Shown one piece after another: positions 24,077 through 32,860 of a stretch of 37,900 nt of DNA. Position 1 is the stretch's first letter, and every line of letters starts with the position of its first letter. The notes under the pieces are model-generated. The model ran no database searches and was not told the DNA's origin. It saw only the letters and a program-made list of their open reading frames with translations. Source of the DNA: Chloroflexota bacterium (GTDB lineage: Bacteria; Chloroflexota; Dehalococcoidia; Bin125); contig JAPPFB010000008.1 in NCBI GenBank assembly GCA_028875225.1, positions 1 through 37,900 of the forward strand, read 5' to 3'. The translations under genes and the position numbers were made by a program.

Positions 24077-25087
24077 GTGAATCGTCTGCTGGGACTGTTG
24101 GTCGTCGCTGTTGCTGGCGGCGCTGCCGCAGTTGGTTGTGTGAACGGCGACGAGCGATCTGAGGATTCGTCTCAGACAGCGAATGAAGCAAGCGCTGACG
24201 AGCTGCAGACGGCGAGCGAGGTGGGCGCTGACGAGACTCAGGCCGTCGAGTCGGATCACGAGGTTGAACCAATCCCGCCTCCGGACGCGGTCCCGCTGCC
24301 TCCGGTTACCTACGTTGCGATCTCGGTTGGGAGCGGGATTCATTGCGGCATCCTGGCGTCGGGCGATGTCGCGTGCGGAGGCAGGTACTGGCAGGCGGGG
24401 CGGCGGATTCCGCCCGGCCCCTACCGGTTCATCGAGGCGGGAGATCGGTCGGCATGCGGGGTGAGGCAAGACGGTGAGATTCGCTGTTGGGGAACGAGTC
24501 CGCCGTCACCGGTGGCGCTGCATCGGGGCGTCGAGTTCATTCAGCTCAGCTTCGACAGCGGCAGGGGTTGCGGGATCGACAAGGTCAGCGCCGTCCGCTG
24601 CTGGGGGCATGAGGAGGATCAGGAGAATCAGCCACCGGACGGCGTCTTCCGTCGGGTGAGCGCGAGTTGGGTGCACCGCTGCGCGATTGCTGAGGACACG
24701 CGGCTGGTGTGCTGGGGCGGGCGGTTCTATGGCCATGGCGCGCCGTCGGGAACAGGGTTCACCGATGTCGAGCTTGGCTCGGGAAATGGTTGCGTCCTGG
24801 CGAGCGACGGACGAGTGACGTGCTGGGGTGACCTTAGTTCCCGCAACCTGGAAGCGCCACCGATCGCATTTCGAAGCATCAGCGCCGGTCACGACCATGC
24901 CTGCGGGTTGACCCGTGCCGCAGAGGTCGTTTGTTGGGGCGCGAACGGCGATGGGCAGCTTGACGCGCCGGCGGGTGAGTACATCGAGGACGATGCCGGA
25001 GTCGACTTCAGCTGCGCGTTGACCGCTGGGGGCGACGTGATCTGTTGGGGCGACGATGAAGAGGCGTTCACGGAGTACGGCGCGTAG
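24077..25087 (+). CDS. RCC1-repeat lipoprotein
   Basis: This encodes 336 residues from GTG 24077; GAGGGA lies upstream. The N-terminus is a lipoprotein signal (RLLGLLVVAVAGGAAAVGC, with Cys as the lipid site), then an acidic linker to about residue 75. Seven RCC1-like repeats follow, each with a C.(I/L)....V.CWG pattern: CGILASGDVACGG, CGVRQDGEIRCWG, CGIDKVSAVRCWG, CAIAEDTRLVCWGG, CVLASDGRVTCWG, CGLTRAAEVVCWG, CALTAGGDVICWG. Seven blades would close one propeller, with a Cys pair in each blade probably forming a disulphide outside the cell. The role is likely binding at the surface; the ligand is unknown. Confidence 0.85.
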   Translation: MNRLLGLLVVAVAGGAAAVGCVNGDERSEDSSQTANEASADELQTASEVGADETQAVESDHEVEPIPPPDAVPLPPVTYVAISVGSGIHCGILASGDVACGGRYWQAGRRIPPGPYRFIEAGDRSACGVRQDGEIRCWGTSPPSPVALHRGVEFIQLSFDSGRGCGIDKVSAVRCWGHEEDQENQPPDGVFRRVSASWVHRCAIAEDTRLVCWGGRFYGHGAPSGTGFTDVELGSGNGCVLASDGRVTCWGDLSSRNLEAPPIAFRSISAGHDHACGLTRAAEVVCWGANGDGQLDAPAGEYIEDDAGVDFSCALTAGGDVICWGDDEEAFTEYGA

Positions 25088-25124
25088 ACGCTCCTTCAGC
25101 GCGTCATCGTGGACGCGATGCGCG

Positions 25125-25130
25125 TACCCT
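25125..25130 (+). promoter_or_regulatory. Putative -10 box (TACCCT)
   Basis: TACCCT lies 54 bases before ATG 25185 in the gap after the RCC1 gene. It fits the TAnnnT pattern and would give a short leader. No clear -35 is seen. Confidence 0.35.
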
Positions 25131-25184
25131 AGCCTCTAGCGACCGATCGAACGCGTCCGACAGTCGCGGGGGAGTGAGAGCCCA

Positions 25185-26087
25185 ATGCGCGCACCACGGT
25201 GGCTGCGAAGCGGAGCAAGCGGCTGGATCGCTGCGCTGGTGCTGTTGGCGGCGCTGGTCGGCGCGCTGACCACGCTCGGTGTCCAGGCGCTGACGCGCAC
25301 GGGAGAGATTGAGGTCAGGATCAACGCCATGCGCGAGAGCGATGGCGATGTCCAGTTCGCGCTCCAACAGCGACAGCCGGACGGCGATTGGGGAGCGCGG
25401 CAGGAGCCGCGCATCAATCGGCTGCCCGCGTCTCACTCGGGGCGCTGGGCGAACTCGTCGCCGGTCAGCGTGACGTGGGAGATCGAGATCGAGCAAGACG
25501 AGAAGGTCGTCGCGGTGGTCTCGCAGATCGAGGTCATCGGCGGCGTCCAGGTTGAGGTCGACCGCTACATGGAAGTCGAGACGGTCTCGACCGACTATCG
25601 GCAACAGACGACTGCGTCGACCGACTCCGGCGGCAGCATGGAGGCCGGCGATGCCGAGACTGACTATTGGTCCTTTTGCCGCAATCCCTTCAGTGTGGGC
25701 TGGTCCACGTTCGCCAGCATCGACGGGGGACCAGCTCGAGCGCTGAGCGAGGCCCTGTGGGAGGCCACCAAGCGGGAACTCAGCGCAGCAGACTGGTTGG
25801 ATCTGCTCGGTCTTGAGATCGCGATGTGGGAGGCGGTGACCCCGCCTGCCAGGTACCAGCTCTTCCATCAGGCGATGTTGGCCGGACTGCGGTCGGTCTA
25901 CGCATCCTGGTCGAGCGAGGGGACCGAGGGATGGGAGATCAGGACCGAGTACTCAGTCTGGCCGTTCCTCAGCGAGGAGCTGCGTACGCGCTGGGCCTCT
26001 GGATTCCCGGCCGAACAGATTCAGACGCTCAAGGTCGCGGGCTGCATCGCTGCACCCGAACTCGAAGGCGGGTTCATGGACGGGTAA
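25185..26087 (+). CDS. Membrane-anchored protein sharing the protease-linked RINA module
   Basis: This encodes 300 residues. A signal anchor (WIAALVLLAALVGALTTLGV) is followed by EIEVRINAMRESDGDVQFAL, a W-G-x-R segment, RINRLPA and RWANSSPVSVTWEIE. The same order (VRINA...DGRVEFAL...LPRQRYFPA...RWLRSS) occurs before the protease domain at 10676, so this is a shared extracytoplasmic module. A Ser/Thr-rich linker leads to a C-terminal ~150-residue helical domain (WSFCRNPFSVGW, LSEALWEATKRELSAADWLDLL, LFHQAMLAGLRSVYASW) ending with a Cys, which may pair with the earlier one. Function is unknown. It is complete and free-standing. Confidence 0.75.
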   Translation: MRAPRWLRSGASGWIAALVLLAALVGALTTLGVQALTRTGEIEVRINAMRESDGDVQFALQQRQPDGDWGARQEPRINRLPASHSGRWANSSPVSVTWEIEIEQDEKVVAVVSQIEVIGGVQVEVDRYMEVETVSTDYRQQTTASTDSGGSMEAGDAETDYWSFCRNPFSVGWSTFASIDGGPARALSEALWEATKRELSAADWLDLLGLEIAMWEAVTPPARYQLFHQAMLAGLRSVYASWSSEGTEGWEIRTEYSVWPFLSEELRTRWASGFPAEQIQTLKVAGCIAAPELEGGFMDG

Positions 26088-26196
26088 CTCTGGCCGGAGA
26101 TACACCCAGAGGCTGTGGGCGGCCTGAGGAGATGAGCAGACGATCGCCTTGATTCCAGAATCAGCCGGTGGAGGCTGGTCGGGAGGAGTATGCCGA

Positions 26197-26511
26197 ATGC
26201 TGGGTGGAGTGCATGAGCGTGACGATTGGGAGGCGGGCGTCACAGCACGGGGCGGCCCGGAGGAGTTGGTTCGTCTCGTCACCCAGAAGATGCTCGGCGT
26301 GACGCTGGAGGCAGAACGCCGTACGTACCTGGAGCGCCACACGGACGCGCTCACAACGACGGTCGTCGGATGGTTGTCGGCAGCGGCTGCCGCCAGGCGC
26401 GCGAGATCGCGACGGCAGGGAGCCCGGTCTCGGAGCGGGCGCCTGGGGTCGTCAACCGCCTCTTGGGGAGTTACTGAACGCTCGTTGTCAACCGAACGCC
26501 TGGCTGGGTGA
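26197..26511 (+). CDS. Hypothetical 104-residue protein
   Basis: ATG 26197 has an excellent GGGAGGAG eight bases upstream, and the first half looks real (HERDDWEAGV, GGPEELVRLVTQKMLGVTLEAERRTYLERH). The second half becomes Arg/Ser-rich (RRARSRRQGARSRSG), as expected if a frameshift had occurred; another frame there reads REIATAGSPVSERA. The stop overlaps a GTG at 26508. It may be a small real gene or a decayed one; the first half vaguely recalls transposase N-termini, without proof. Confidence 0.35.
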   Translation: MLGGVHERDDWEAGVTARGGPEELVRLVTQKMLGVTLEAERRTYLERHTDALTTTVVGWLSAAAAARRARSRRQGARSRSGRLGSSTASWGVTERSLSTERLAG

Positions 26512-26660
26512 GCAGCCGCGACGATTCGCTTCCTGACGTCTGCATGGTCTGGCACATTGGCGTGCCGCGTCTCGGACCCAGGGAGTACCTCGACCGCGTC
26601 TGCTTCAGCTCAGAGCAGCCGGAGTCGACGGTGGTCCAGCCTGTGCAGGCGCTCTCGTGA
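26508..26660 (+). CDS. Possible 50-residue coupled ORF
   Basis: GTG 26508 overlaps the preceding TGA (GTGA). The product is balanced in composition (SSRDDSLPDVCMVWHIGVPR, LGPREYLDRVCFSSEQPEST) and contains two Cys. No family was recognised. The overlap suggests translational coupling, but chance cannot be excluded. Confidence 0.3.
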   Translation: MSSRDDSLPDVCMVWHIGVPRLGPREYLDRVCFSSEQPESTVVQPVQALS

Positions 26661-27500
26661 GAGCAGAGGCCGCGCAAGGGCATCGGAGGAGAGCCGACCG
26701 CGGAGTGAAGACGGGCCGCAGGCGCTCAGCCTACGAACCGTGGTCTCCCCCCTGACGGCAGCGCTGCTGAGCCCAGTTGATCAGGCGGAGCACCCCGCGG
26801 TGATCCGCCGATGGCAGCGCATGGTCACTCACTAGTGCGAAGCCTTGCTGCCGGCCGAGGCGGAGTCGGACGGCAGGCTCTGCGGTGTGGATGCTTACCC
26901 GCCTGCGGGCGAGTCATCTTCCCTACGCGAGCGCCGAACGCGCTGTTCATTGAACAGCGGAGCTGCTGCTGCGTCCCCGAGGGAGAGCAACCGCCAACTC
27001 AAAATCGACCGCTAGTGGCCGGTGAGCCGCGCCGGCGGCAACGAACGCTCGAACCTGCAGCTGCTGTGCACCAGCAGAACCTGCGCGTAGGCACTCGGAC
27101 CGACGCGGAGCGTCGCGGTCGCTATCGACGATTGCCGCCGCCTGACGGGTCAATCCCCGACTTGTCCATCCGCTCGGAGCGATTCGCGGCCAAGACCCGG
27201 GCACCCGCGCCTCGCCGTTCGTTCGCGGCATGCGCCGGTAGCGCGTTGAGATGTCAGGACAGCAGAGGCGGCCGGAACGCGGTTGTCCAACGGGTGGTCT
27301 CTTCGTGCCGACATTGCCGATCCCGCTCGCGGCCCGTGCCGCCTCAGTGGGCGGTGGCACGACCGCGCTGGTTCTGCCGACACATCCGGTGCTGGCACCT
27401 CGTTACCCCTCTCTGGGGCGGGCATCGTGATCGTCTCTGGTCACGAACGCCCGCCGCGCGAGGAACTCTCGCTGTTGAGCTGGCCACAGGGCCGGAGCAC
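26661..27500. other. Gene-poor stretch with decayed fragments
   Basis: No intact gene is seen. The long plus frame 26811-27503 is Arg/Cys-rich and reads like a shadow. A recognisable HNH remnant lies at 27001-27069. The stretch lies between two groups of exported-protein genes. Confidence 0.4.
27001..27069 (+). pseudogene. HNH endonuclease remnant
   Basis: One frame reads KIDR-stop-WPVSRAGGNERSNLQLLC. HNH nucleases have (L/I)DH..P.S.GG.....NLQ.LC, so the core is recognisable, with the catalytic His codon changed to Arg (CAC to CGC) and a TAG two residues before WPVSR. Upstream and downstream parts are too worn to place. It is clearly dead. Confidence 0.5.
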
Positions 27501-27506
27501 TAACAT
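27501..27506 (+). promoter_or_regulatory. Putative -10 box for leaderless transcript (TAACAT)
   Basis: TAACAT ends six bases before ATG 27513, the same geometry as upstream of dcm, with no ribosome-binding site between. Confidence 0.35.
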
Positions 27507-27512
27507 GCGGCA

Positions 27513-29504
27513 ATGTTGGACTGGCGATCTGCGCGGGTCGTTGCGGCCTTGGTTGGGATGCTCGGCGTCATTGCTGCGCTCGGGGCCTGGACGACGAGCG
27601 CGCAGTCGCGGCTGAGCCTCACGCTCGACGCGCCTGACGTGTGTGAGTTCGAGCTGCCCGCGATCGGACCTGAAGATTCAATTGCGGTTGGTTCAGTCCA
27701 GGTCAGTTGGTCAATCAGCGGCGGGGCGGCACCGTACGAACTCGTGTTCAATGGCCAACCCCTAACGGGCGCAAACGGCCACGTCAACGTGCCCTGCGGT
27801 CCGACGGCGATCGATGTGCGTTCGAACAGCCGCACGCCGGGGATAGTCACGCTGCAGGCGATGGTCAGCGACGCCAACGGCGACCTCGCTGTGGCGCTGC
27901 ACGACCTGCACATCGTTCAGGTCATTCACGAACGCGGCACCTTTCCCTTCGGTCTGAAAGGTCCCGCCACGTACCGGGTGCACGGACATCTGCTGACGAT
28001 ACCTGCCGGCCATGGCATGGAGCTGGGCCGCTATATCTCCGCCGGCTGCGGGGCGCCGGGGCCGGATTGCGCCGACCGTTTCGAGTTGTACGCGCCCTAC
28101 GGTACGATCGTCCTCTATCGCTGGAGCGGAGCGGAGCACTCGAGAGTCCTTGACGGCTCGAGCGGTCGAGAGCCTGTCGAGATCTATGCCGACGATCAGA
28201 ACGCGGTCGTTCCGCGGCACCAGCAGTGGGCGAGCGACAGCTTCGACGAGTTGATGTCCAGCATTGGCGACCCACCGCGGTTGCGTCCTGATGTGCGGTC
28301 TGGCGGTCGCGCGGGTGGGGGCCTGCGGCTGAGCCTGACCGCACCCGCGATCTGCGAGCACGATCCCGGAGTGGCGCCGGTCCGCTGGAGCGTGCGCGGC
28401 GGACGGGGCCCCTACGAGGTCACGATTGGCGGGGACCGCTACCTGGGCCGCACGGGTGAGACTCCGATCCTCTGCTCCGCGCTCGGAGAGCCTCCCGGCC
28501 ATTCCGGCATCCAACGGATCCAGGCCACGGTCGTCGACGCGCGCGGCAACGTTGCGGTCGCCAGCGCCGATCAGTATGTGATCCGGCGGCTGTGGACCTG
28601 GACCTGGACCTTGCGCGCCGGTGAGACGTATCGCTACGGCAACCAGCTGTTCACGGTGCCCGATGGCGTGACGCTCGAGACCCGCCGCGGCACCGAGCAC
28701 TGCACCTCAGATCCTGACGACGAAGAGCAATCCTGCGAACCCAGCATGGTCCTGGTGCTGTCGGATGGGGATGCGGAGGCGACGCTGGAGATCGGTGAGG
28801 TCAGCGGTGGGGTGCTCAGCCGTTCAGCCTCAGCCGAGCCGCCGCCGACATTGCGGCTGAAGCAGCGGGCACTCGTTGCATCACTGGGTCAAGCGCCAAA
28901 CCTGCCTGCCGACTTCCTCGATCGCTCGGAGTCTCTCAGTCTGCAGGTCTTCACCACCTCGCCCGTCTGCACCGCGGGATGGGTTGACCTCTACCTCAAT
29001 GTCAAGGGTGGGCGATGGTGGCCGCTGCGGTTCACCATCGATGGCGAGCCGCGGCAGGTCTATGGCACGGGAAGCATGAAAAAATCGGCGCGTTGTCACT
29101 CCACCAACGACGACCAGCGACTGTCGCTTGAGGCTCGTGAGTCCGGGCCTGCTCCACAGCGCGTGACTCAAGAACTGCATCTGTCCGCGCCGCCCGCCGT
29201 AAACCGCCGCGCTCTCTATGTCCAATGGACGCTGCCGGAAGACCGTTCCTGCGTGATCGGTGAATCGTTCGAGCTGTCCTGGAGCACGTCGGTCCTGGCC
29301 TCCTACGACGAGGGCAGCCCAACGGCAGTTCGCTTCAACCTCGACGATCGCGTGTTCGGCCCGGTCGGCTCGGTGGCGATCCGCTGTCCGTCGACGCCGG
29401 GCTACCACCTGCTCGAAATGGGAGTCAGCGTCGAATCGAATCCGGACCTTGACGAGTACCGATACGCCGCGATCCGGGCGCAGCTCGCCCGTCCGCGGAG
29501 GTAG
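27513..29504 (+). CDS. Secreted repeat protein, SGG-PY / TYRV-LLTIP family (first of pair)
   Basis: This encodes 663 residues with a signal peptide (VVAALVGMLGVIAALGAW, cleavage near TSA-QS). It holds the family module twice. Module part A is Ig-like: WSISGGAAPYELVFNGQ with Cys before and after, and WSVRGGRGPYEVTIGGD, each closing with V.DA.GN.AVA. Part B is ATYRVHGHLLTIPAGHGMELG with a C...C pair, and ETYRYGNQLFTVPDGVTLE. Part C is a short helix such as ALVASLGQAPNLPADF. A third, degenerate A domain (VKGGRWWPLRFTIDGE) and a terminal domain follow. Function is unknown; the make-up suggests surface binding. Six bases after its stop the next family member starts, with the ribosome-binding site overlapping this stop. 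Confidence 0.8.
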   Translation: MLDWRSARVVAALVGMLGVIAALGAWTTSAQSRLSLTLDAPDVCEFELPAIGPEDSIAVGSVQVSWSISGGAAPYELVFNGQPLTGANGHVNVPCGPTAIDVRSNSRTPGIVTLQAMVSDANGDLAVALHDLHIVQVIHERGTFPFGLKGPATYRVHGHLLTIPAGHGMELGRYISAGCGAPGPDCADRFELYAPYGTIVLYRWSGAEHSRVLDGSSGREPVEIYADDQNAVVPRHQQWASDSFDELMSSIGDPPRLRPDVRSGGRAGGGLRLSLTAPAICEHDPGVAPVRWSVRGGRGPYEVTIGGDRYLGRTGETPILCSALGEPPGHSGIQRIQATVVDARGNVAVASADQYVIRRLWTWTWTLRAGETYRYGNQLFTVPDGVTLETRRGTEHCTSDPDDEEQSCEPSMVLVLSDGDAEATLEIGEVSGGVLSRSASAEPPPTLRLKQRALVASLGQAPNLPADFLDRSESLSLQVFTTSPVCTAGWVDLYLNVKGGRWWPLRFTIDGEPRQVYGTGSMKKSARCHSTNDDQRLSLEARESGPAPQRVTQELHLSAPPAVNRRALYVQWTLPEDRSCVIGESFELSWSTSVLASYDEGSPTAVRFNLDDRVFGPVGSVAIRCPSTPGYHLLEMGVSVESNPDLDEYRYAAIRAQLARPRR

Positions 29505-29509
29505 CGGCG

Positions 29510-31831
29510 ATGTCACGGCGTCGTCGCGGCGTCGCGCTCCTCGCCAGCCTGCTCCTGATGGCCGGGGCCGCGGCGAGCGCGTGGGCGGCGATCGATAGCG
29601 CGCAAGGGCTCAAGATCGTGCTCAGCGTCCCCCACACCTGCGACACCGAAGGTGACGAACGCGACGAAGAGCTCACATTGAGCGTCGAGTGGTCGGTTGT
29701 TGGTGGGGAAGCCCCCTACGAGGTGTTCGTTGACGGCTCGCGCGTTGGCCAGGCTCACGGCGTCACGGAGCTGCTCTGCGGAGTCTGGGCGGGACGCGAT
29801 GTGGACTCCGGCCTGTTCGCTGTCCAGGCGCATGTCCGCGATGCGACGGGAGCGACCGCCGGCGCGCTTTCCTACGTGAACGCGGTGCGTTCGATTCGCG
29901 CAGACAGTTATGGCGGACCCGGCGACACCGATCTGCAGGCCGGGCTGACCTACCGCGTGCACGGCATCTTGATCACCGTTCCCGAGGCCTTCGACCTGCA
30001 TCTCGGCGACTACACCTCAGCCGACTGCCGCGACCTCGATGCGCCCTGCGACGACCGGTTCCAGCTCTTCACTGGCAGCTGGAACAGTCGAGGCTCCAGC
30101 ATCTGGATCCGACGCTGGCCAGCCGAGGAGTTCAGTCGTGAAGTCTCCGCCTACGGTGCTCTCGATGCCGATGCAGTGAGCGCGGCATTCGATCAACTGG
30201 TCGCCTCGATCAATCAGCCTGCGTCTGACCTGGTCCCCCCGGGCGTCGCTGGCGGAGGTACGAACGCGCTCTTGCTGCGGATGATCGCGCCGGCGATCTG
30301 CGAGGAGACCGGCAGCTACTGGTCGCCGTCGCAGAGCGTTGTCGCCTGGGAGGTCAGCGGCGGCAGCGCGCCGTATCGGATCGTCATCGATGGGCAGATG
30401 TTCGGGGCCGCGTCGGGAGACCTGCACGTGCAATGCGGGCGCCTGACTCGCGGCGTCAGCGACTCCGGCCTGCACAGCGTGCACGGGATCGCGATCGACG
30501 CGAACGGCAGTGTCGCGTCCGGCGTCGTTCACACCTATGGGATCAAGAACGTTGTCGCCGCGGAACTGCGCGGCGGCGAGACCTATCGGGTGTCAGGTCA
30601 ACTGCTGACGATACCAGCAGGCGTCGTCGCGGAAGTGGGCGGGTATGAGCACTCCAGCTGCGATCCGCCCGAGGGCGACGACCGTCACGATCCGTACTAC
30701 TGCGAGGATGCGTTTGGGCTGTCGGTGCGGTCGGACGGAGTCTCCGCCTCCGTCTGGTTTGGCGCGGAGAGCGGCCGCGCCTACGGGGAGGAACCACGAG
30801 CAACGACGCCCGCAGTCGGCTCGGATCACCCGATCCACACGCAGCTCCGAGCGCTTGTGGCGTCGGTCGGCCAACCGCCAACGCTTCCTGCCGATCTCGC
30901 CGATCAGCTCGCGCCACTGCGCATCACGGCCGACGTTGACCCGATCGGTTGCCAGGTCGGCGGCTACAACATCCAAACAGCCCGAGAACGGAACGAAAAC
31001 TGGGGCAGGTTACACGACGGGGAATACACCACGGCGAACCCGATAGGCGGCCCTGCGGTCAATCTCAACTGGTCAGTGACCGGCGGTTACTGGACGCCAC
31101 TGACCATCACAGTCAACGGCCGCGACCCGTCCGCTCATCGTCTCGTGCTGAACTGCCCGCAACGAGATGGGACGCACGAGATCAGATTGACCGCCTCGGA
31201 CCGCAGCGATCCACCGCAGTCGGCTGAGTTGACGCTGAAGTACGAGTCTCTCGCGAGATCGGTTGAGGAACAACTGCCGTTCAGTGCCGCGGCTCTCCTG
31301 AGCAGCCATTGCCGACCGGGCGAGTCCGTGCTCATCGGCTGGAGGGCCTACAGCGAGCATGGACCAGTAGTCATCTCGATCGATGGCGTCGACGGTCAGT
31401 ATGATCCAGGCGGTGCAGCGATCGTCCGCTGTCAGCAGTCGATCGGGACTAAGACCGTCATGCTCCGCGCGACGGATCAGGCGCAACCTCCGCACCGATC
31501 GACGGCAGCCGTACGAATCAACGTCACCGATTCGCCGCCGCAGCGTGTTGGAATGCAGGTAACCGCAAACGCATCGCCGCGCGCAACCTGTACCACCGGC
31601 GAGCGTGTGCAAATTGTCTGGCGCGCGACTGGCGGCGTACCGCCGTATCAGGTCAGGGTGCCCGGAGACGAATCGGCCAGAGTGGACGGCTCCTTGATCG
31701 AGCTCGATTGCCCTCCCGGCTCTGACAACCCATATGTCACGATCGACATCACCGACTCCAATGTCAAACCGAACACCGTGCGGTTGCATGTGAGTCTCAA
31801 CGTGACATCCGACACGGTGGACGAGCCCTAG
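29510..31831 (+). CDS. Secreted repeat protein, SGG-PY / TYRV-LLTIP family (second of pair)
   Basis: This encodes 773 residues with a signal peptide (GVALLASLLLMAGAAASAWA). GGAGGT at 29497 sits in the end of the previous gene, 7 bases before ATG 29510, so both share an mRNA. It carries two full modules: WSVVGGEAPYEVFVDGS then LTYRVHGILITVPEAFDLHLG with FDQLVASINQP, and WEVSGGSAPYRIVIDGQ then ETYRVSGQLLTIPAGVVAEVG with ALVASVGQPPTLPADL. Three further A-type domains follow: WSVTGGYWTPLTITVNG, WRAYSEHGPVVISIDG and WRATGGVPPYQVRV. Each A domain has a Cys shortly before and one after. No catalytic motif is seen. It is probably an exported adhesin-like partner of the preceding protein. Confidence 0.8.
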   Translation: MSRRRRGVALLASLLLMAGAAASAWAAIDSAQGLKIVLSVPHTCDTEGDERDEELTLSVEWSVVGGEAPYEVFVDGSRVGQAHGVTELLCGVWAGRDVDSGLFAVQAHVRDATGATAGALSYVNAVRSIRADSYGGPGDTDLQAGLTYRVHGILITVPEAFDLHLGDYTSADCRDLDAPCDDRFQLFTGSWNSRGSSIWIRRWPAEEFSREVSAYGALDADAVSAAFDQLVASINQPASDLVPPGVAGGGTNALLLRMIAPAICEETGSYWSPSQSVVAWEVSGGSAPYRIVIDGQMFGAASGDLHVQCGRLTRGVSDSGLHSVHGIAIDANGSVASGVVHTYGIKNVVAAELRGGETYRVSGQLLTIPAGVVAEVGGYEHSSCDPPEGDDRHDPYYCEDAFGLSVRSDGVSASVWFGAESGRAYGEEPRATTPAVGSDHPIHTQLRALVASVGQPPTLPADLADQLAPLRITADVDPIGCQVGGYNIQTARERNENWGRLHDGEYTTANPIGGPAVNLNWSVTGGYWTPLTITVNGRDPSAHRLVLNCPQRDGTHEIRLTASDRSDPPQSAELTLKYESLARSVEEQLPFSAAALLSSHCRPGESVLIGWRAYSEHGPVVISIDGVDGQYDPGGAAIVRCQQSIGTKTVMLRATDQAQPPHRSTAAVRINVTDSPPQRVGMQVTANASPRATCTTGERVQIVWRATGGVPPYQVRVPGDESARVDGSLIELDCPPGSDNPYVTIDITDSNVKPNTVRLHVSLNVTSDTVDEP

Positions 31832-32261
31832 CGGATGCACGCGCTGCGCTCACCCAACAGAACGGGCGTAGCAGTGAGCGAGGAGCACCGCAGGGAGCTC
31901 TCGAGTGGGAGTGGTCGCTTGATTTGAGCCGGGGTGGGGCCAGATCCAGCGATCACTGCCGCGGGGCCGGGAACAGGACACTTGGTTGACCAGACGCGTT
32001 GGCGGAGGCGTGACAGCGTGGAGGTTCGTTTCGCTGAGGGAGATGGAGGCGTCCCCCGCGAACGGCGCTGCTGCGACGACCGAATGTCAAAGACCGAAGT
32101 TCGCCGGAGAGCGGCGAACGGTCCCGCTTGCGGAGGCTGTCGCACAGACCTCCTCGCGGGGCAGACAGAGGGCAATCTGTGTGCATTAGCGGAGCATGTG
32201 GGGGACGCGTCGGTTCGTGTCTCGGCGTTATCCGTCATGTAGAGGTGAGCAGCAATACGCG
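31832..32261. other. Intergenic region with a small hairpin
   Basis: No gene is supported. A perfect 8-bp hairpin (arms GTTCGCCG/CGGCGAAC, loop of five) lies at 32099-32119, without a T-run. The stretch probably holds the worn 5' flank of the transposase remnant that follows. Confidence 0.4.
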
Positions 32262-32772
32262 ATGCTGGCCAATCTGGGCGACGCGCTGCCGGAGGGCCAC
32301 CTGACCTGGTTCGCCGTGGTGGCCGTCGAACTGCGCGATCTCTCCGTCTTCCACACCTCTGACTGCGACGACGGTTAGGGACGGCGGGCCCAAGACCCAG
32401 AGATGATGGTGGCGCTTCCGCGAGGACATCGCCTACCGCCTACTGAGCGCGAACCATCAGCCGGACCGCGCGACGATTTGCCGGGTTCGCAAGCACCCAG
32501 CGCGGGCCCTGGTCTGCATGATCATCGACATCCTGCGGCCGTGTGCCGAGGGGGACTTGTTCACGGCCGGGATGGTGGCTCTGGATGGTGCCAGGCTGCG
32601 CGCTCAAGCGAGCCACGGTCGCAGCCGCGCCCCCTGGCAACTGGAGGCTGAGGTCGAGCGGACGCTGTCAGATACGGAGCGCGTAGAAGTCGAAAAGCAG
32701 CGGTGGGACGGCGGGTGGCAAGCGTTACTGGTGCCGAACACGGTGCGCGGTCGCGAGCAGCGTCACGCATAG
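32262..32772 (+). pseudogene. IS1182-like transposase remnant
   Basis: Pieces in different frames follow the N-terminal half of an IS1182-type transposase. First comes LANLGDALPEGHLTWFAVVA and VELRDLSVFH, then PEMMVALP after a TAG at 32376. After a gap equal to a lost ~20-residue stretch come REDIAYRLLSANHQPDRATICR and, after a shift, AGMVALDGARLRAQAS. The DDE core and C-terminus are missing. It separates the secreted-protein pair at 27513-31831 from the related genes at 32861-37900, so it may have inserted into, or helped to rearrange, that cluster. Confidence 0.65.
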
Positions 32773-32807
32773 TCCTTTGAGCGGGCACGGACAATACATC
32801 AGTCACT

Positions 32808-32834
32808 TTGACCGAGCCGAGATCGTGGTACGCT
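32808..32834 (+). promoter_or_regulatory. Putative promoter (TTGACC - 15 - TACGCT)
   Basis: TTGACC at 32808-32813 and TACGCT at 32829-32834 (preceded by TGG, extended -10 style) precede ATG 32861. The bases GTGGTACGCTC are conserved at 34053-34063 before the duplicate gene, which supports a functional role. Confidence 0.4.
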
Positions 32835-32860
32835 CGCTCGGCAGCGCGAAAGAGAACACA

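Noticed and set aside
26811-27503. 230-residue plus-strand ORF
   Set aside because: Arg/Cys/Pro-rich composition of a non-coding frame, and it covers the HNH remnant in another frame.
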